Shown here piece after piece: positions 61,001 through 64,000 of a stretch of 64,000 nucleotides of DNA (positions are counted from its first letter, which is position 1; the number at the start of each line of letters is the position of its first letter). Source of the DNA: Linum tenue. Its lineage: Eukaryota; Streptophyta; Magnoliopsida; Malpighiales; Linaceae. A program made the position numbers and the translations under genes. The notes below the pieces were generated by a model. The model saw nothing but the letters and a program-made list of their open reading frames with translations, did not search any database and was not told where the DNA came from. The stretch lies in contig CAMGYJ010000004.1 in assembly GCA_946122785.1 (NCBI GenBank), forward strand, positions 59,156,679 through 59,220,678, in the 5' to 3' direction.

Positions 61001-62181
61001 AATTGTATGTTGTAGGTAAAGACTCTCTCGGAGGAAATTAAACAAACATGTGGAGTGGGAAGGAGAAAATGAAAAAATGCCAGAGACTTACAGATGATGT
61101 CACTGAGTTCAAATTGCGTGCCGCCCATGAGAGAGCTTGTCGGCGACTCGCAAACGAGAGGGGAACAGGGGAGAGCAGGTTGTGCGACTGACGGAGAACA
61201 GGGGATAACAAGTGACGTGTTATTCATCACAATCATTCCCAAAAATGTATGTTAAAACTTTTCATGTGAAAAGTTTATTAAAGCATACCAGAAAACCTCA
61301 TCACATAACACCATCCTACGTCAAAGAGACGTGTTATTCATCACAATCATTTCCAAAAATCTCACAAACATTTATCTATGTATGTTAAAACTTTTCATGT
61401 GAAAAGTTTATAAAGCATACTAGAAAACGTCATAAAGCATTTCATAAGTTTATTAAAGCAGATAAGAAATCTCATAAACTTGGAACTATTTGTAAAATCT
61501 AGAAAGGTCTGGTATCAAAATGTAAGTCATAAAATTTTTAGGTAGTAAGATATCATTTTTCTTAAGTATTTATAGGAATTATCTGCAAGAAATTGATAAT
61601 AGGTACTATTTGTAAAAAGTTCATAACTCGATGATAGGTCCCAAAAATCATATCCGCAAAATTTAGTAGCTTAAACCACTAATGATATCTTCAATTCTTG
61701 TTTGCTCATGATGCCATTTCGAATGAATGGAAGAGGTCACTTGATTTCCTTATTAGTGGACAACAGTACTAGACCGTATATCTATGATGTGTACACGCAT
61801 GCATATTTGTGAACCTAAATAATTAGTGGAATCTCAATCCATTAGTTTTGTCTTCATCCTCTCTACTCCAGCAGAGACAGAGATTACTTGGCACTCAACT
61901 CAAAACAAAACCTCTTCAGCATCCATCTTCTGCACTTACGGAATGACGAAGTTGGAAATCTAAATGAACGAACTGATTTGAACCGTGATAAATTGGAAAG
62001 AAAATTGAAACCTTACTATTATTTTATTTTCTAAATCTGTTACGAATTTTAGCATTTCCGTCAAACTTTTGCATGAATAACACTGCAATAGCCCCTTCAT
62101 TTCTCTCCCAAGCCTCAACTTTGAAGGTTAGCAACTTTCTTCATTACCTAATTAACTCTTCCTTTTCTCTTTAGACACACA
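61001..62181. other. Intergenic with a local duplication
   Basis: GACGTGTTATTCATCACAAT ... ATGTTAAAACTTTTCATG occurs at about 61213-61290 and again at 61329-61425, the second copy with a 19-bp insertion. The remainder is AT-rich without genes. Confidence 0.5.
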
Positions 62182-62735
62182 TAGGGATGGCAATGGGTCG
62201 GGTTGGAAACTGATAGTGCATATCTGTTATCCTACTCAAAATAGTTCGAGTTTTACCCATACCCATACCCACATAAGAAACGGGTAGAAAATTCAAACCA
62301 TGCCCATACCCATTCGGGTTTCGGGTATCCACGGTTATCCATAGGTAATAGTTTTTCTTTATAACTCCAACCAATATGTTAATATTTACACGTATTCTCA
62401 CGTCACGTAAGACGAAAAGTACGATAATAATTCACTAGAATGAAGAAAATTAATTAAAACAACACAATTTCATACAAATTTTATATTTATATGCTAAATA
62501 TAAAATATGTTAGAGAAAAATATTGATTATTTCTACACAAAATACATATGCATGTGTACAATCGGACGGGTTCAGGTTAGATAATGATAAAACCACGCCC
62601 ACCCATTACCCACAATATTCAGGTTCAGGTTTTACCCATATCCACTAAAAATTCTTCGGGTTCGAGTTTTATCCTAGCCGATTAGATCAGATTCAGACGA
62701 ATATCCACGGTTACCGATATTTTTGCCAGACCCGC
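62182..62735. mobile_element. Probable hAT-type MITE with decayed right end
   Basis: Starts TAGGGATGGCAATGGGTCGG and is dense in ACCCATACCC and GGGTATCCAC at both ends. The right end near GCCAGACCCG is damaged, and the TSD (GACACACA on the left) is not clearly matched. Confidence 0.55.
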
Positions 62736-63085
62736 AACACGGACAAGTTGAAAAAAAGGTTATCTTTATAAACGTCTCTGATAATCATGCACGTTCGTGA
62801 TAATTGTACATAACGCTCTCGTACTATCGCCTTCTTGCTCTCCCCTGCTTTTTTCAAATCCATTTCTTACCCGACAGGCAGCAAGCAAGCAATGGGTCCA
62901 TTATTCCATATGGGGAAGGACGAATTGATGATTGATTGCCCCAGCCAGCTAACATTCATCAATGCGAGAAAAAAGGAAGCAGCTTTTTCTCACACTGAAG
63001 TAAAAAATTAGAAGAAAGGAACACTCTGTCACTCTGCGATCATCATCTTCCACACCCAACCACCAATAAATTAAAACCTACAACA
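62736..63085. promoter_or_regulatory. Upstream region of the DUF247 gene
   Basis: Presumed promoter and 5' UTR. No motif is singled out; the ATG context is ACAACAATGG. Confidence 0.3.
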
Positions 63086-64000
63086 ATGGTAGCCGTCTTC
63101 AACAAAGATCTCCTCAGTTGGTATCTCATCACCCTCAAGCTCCGCGAAACCGTCGAATCCGCCTCCGCCGCCACCGCTGCCGCCGATTCCCATTCTCCCG
63201 CCGCTCCCTTACTCCTCGAATACCCACAACAACCACCACCACCGCCTCCCGATCAATCCAAACCGCCGTCGCCGGATTCCGATTGGGTTATATCGATTAA
63301 AGACAAACTCACCCAGGCTCGGATCGACGACGCATCCGCCTCATGGGAGCGATTCTGCATCTACAGAGTCCCCCACTACCTCCGCGAAGAAGACGACAAG
63401 GCCTACGCCCCACAATTGGTCTCTCTGGGTCCGTACCACCACGCCAAGAAGCGGCTCCGGAAAATGGAGCGCCACAAATGGCGGTGCCTCCACCGGGTCC
63501 TGACCCGAACCGATCACGACATCCGCCTCTACCTCGACTCCGTCAGGGAGCTCGAAGACCGGGCCCGCTCCAGCTACGAGGGCGGCTCGGCGGCGATTTC
63601 GATGGGCAGCAACGAATTCGTCGAAATGCTGGTCCTCGACGGCTGCTTCGTCATCGAGCTTCTGAGAGGCGCGGCGGAAGGGTTTCGGGACCTAGGGTAT
63701 TCGCGAAACGACCCCGTTTTCGCGATGAGGGGATCGATGCACTCGATCCAGAGGGATATGATTATGCTGGAGAATCAGATCCCACTTTTCGTGCTGGACA
63801 GGCTGATGGGTCTTCAGCTGAACGAACCGGACCAGACCGGTATCGTGGCCAGGCTAGCGATCCGGTTCTTCGACCCGCTGATGCCCACGGATGAACCGTT
63901 GTCCAAATCGGATCGAACCCGGTTGGAGTCCTCCCTCAGGACTCTGTCCTCGTTCGACCCGTTGTCCGACCTGGGAGGCCTGCATTGTCTGGACGTGTTC
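63086..64000 (+). CDS. DUF247 (UPF0481) protein, 5' part; continues beyond window
   Basis: 305 codons are open from the ATG at 63086 to the right edge. DUF247 landmarks: IYRVPHYLREEDDKAYAPQL and VSLGPYHHAKKRLRKMERHK near residues 95-135, EFVEMLVLDGCFVIELLR near 175, and IQRDMIMLENQIPLFVLDRL near 215-235. The N-terminal 85 residues hold an Ala-rich and a Pro-rich stretch, seen in the At3g02645-like subgroup. These proteins are usually 400-550 residues with a C-terminal membrane anchor, which is outside the window; their biochemical role is not established, although some act in self-incompatibility in grasses. Third positions are strongly C/G-biased, unlike the surrounding AT-rich DNA. Confidence 0.9.
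   Translation, partial: MVAVFNKDLLSWYLITLKLRETVESASAATAAADSHSPAAPLLLEYPQQPPPPPPDQSKPPSPDSDWVISIKDKLTQARIDDASASWERFCIYRVPHYLREEDDKAYAPQLVSLGPYHHAKKRLRKMERHKWRCLHRVLTRTDHDIRLYLDSVRELEDRARSSYEGGSAAISMGSNEFVEMLVLDGCFVIELLRGAAEGFRDLGYSRNDPVFAMRGSMHSIQRDMIMLENQIPLFVLDRLMGLQLNEPDQTGIVARLAIRFFDPLMPTDEPLSKSDRTRLESSLRTLSSFDPLSDLGGLHCLDVF

Noticed and set aside
63343..63894. Arg/Pro-rich plus-strand frame of 183 codons
   Set aside because: Shadow of the DUF247 gene, whose true frame starts at 63086 and runs off the edge.

Overview
This window is nuclear DNA from a flowering plant, almost certainly a eudicot. It has GT-AG introns, plant-specific gene families (group IId WRKY, GT43 IRX14, DUF247), AT-rich intergenic DNA, and plant L1-type LINEs, Helitrons, hAT and Mutator-like elements. 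The species cannot be named from the sequence. There are no bacterial, organellar or CRISPR features.

Five host genes can be supported. They are a tRNA-dihydrouridine synthase (minus, cut by the left edge, 1-1048); a group IId WRKY factor (9184-10523, three exons); an IRX14-type GT43 xylan glycosyltransferase (45462-48283, three exons); an AtC3H25-type RRM plus CCCH zinc-finger splicing protein whose zinc-finger exon is duplicated (53657-55799, five exons); and a DUF247 protein cut by the right edge (63086-64000). They are functionally unrelated and do not form a cluster.

The rest is layered transposon DNA, and many boundaries can be set from target-site duplications (TSDs). 1-8 kb: a hAT MITE, a Pack-MULE-like element, MITEs, an LTR-element remnant, and a 1.1-kb foldback Mutator-like element ending 0.9 kb upstream of the WRKY start codon. 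12-20 kb: an L1-type LINE with two hAT MITEs inside its reading frame, each with a perfect 8-bp TSD. 20-28 kb: a MULE MITE, a Pack-MULE carrying pieces of an NPF (NRT1/PTR) transporter gene inside an older noncoding retroelement, a pogo-like relic and another hAT MITE. 28.7-34.4 kb: an almost intact Rep-helicase Helitron with a single in-frame stop. 34.7-36.2 kb: a second LINE fragment with a hAT element inside it. 38-45 kb: nested hAT and MULE-like elements and a tandem duplication split by a hAT insertion. 49-51 kb: a 5'-truncated LINE with a 19-bp TSD. 56-62 kb: a MITE hosting a hAT element, then a decayed autonomous hAT transposon.

The most notable points are the foldback MULE beside a W-box cluster in the WRKY promoter; the NPF-carrying Pack-MULE; the zinc-finger exon duplication with a chimeric exon; five Helitron 3' ends, four sharing a CCAACGGG-type core; and LINE frameshifts that lie in homopolymer runs and could be assembly errors. 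I found no convincing new multi-gene system. All statements come from reading the sequence; family assignments were not checked by database search.
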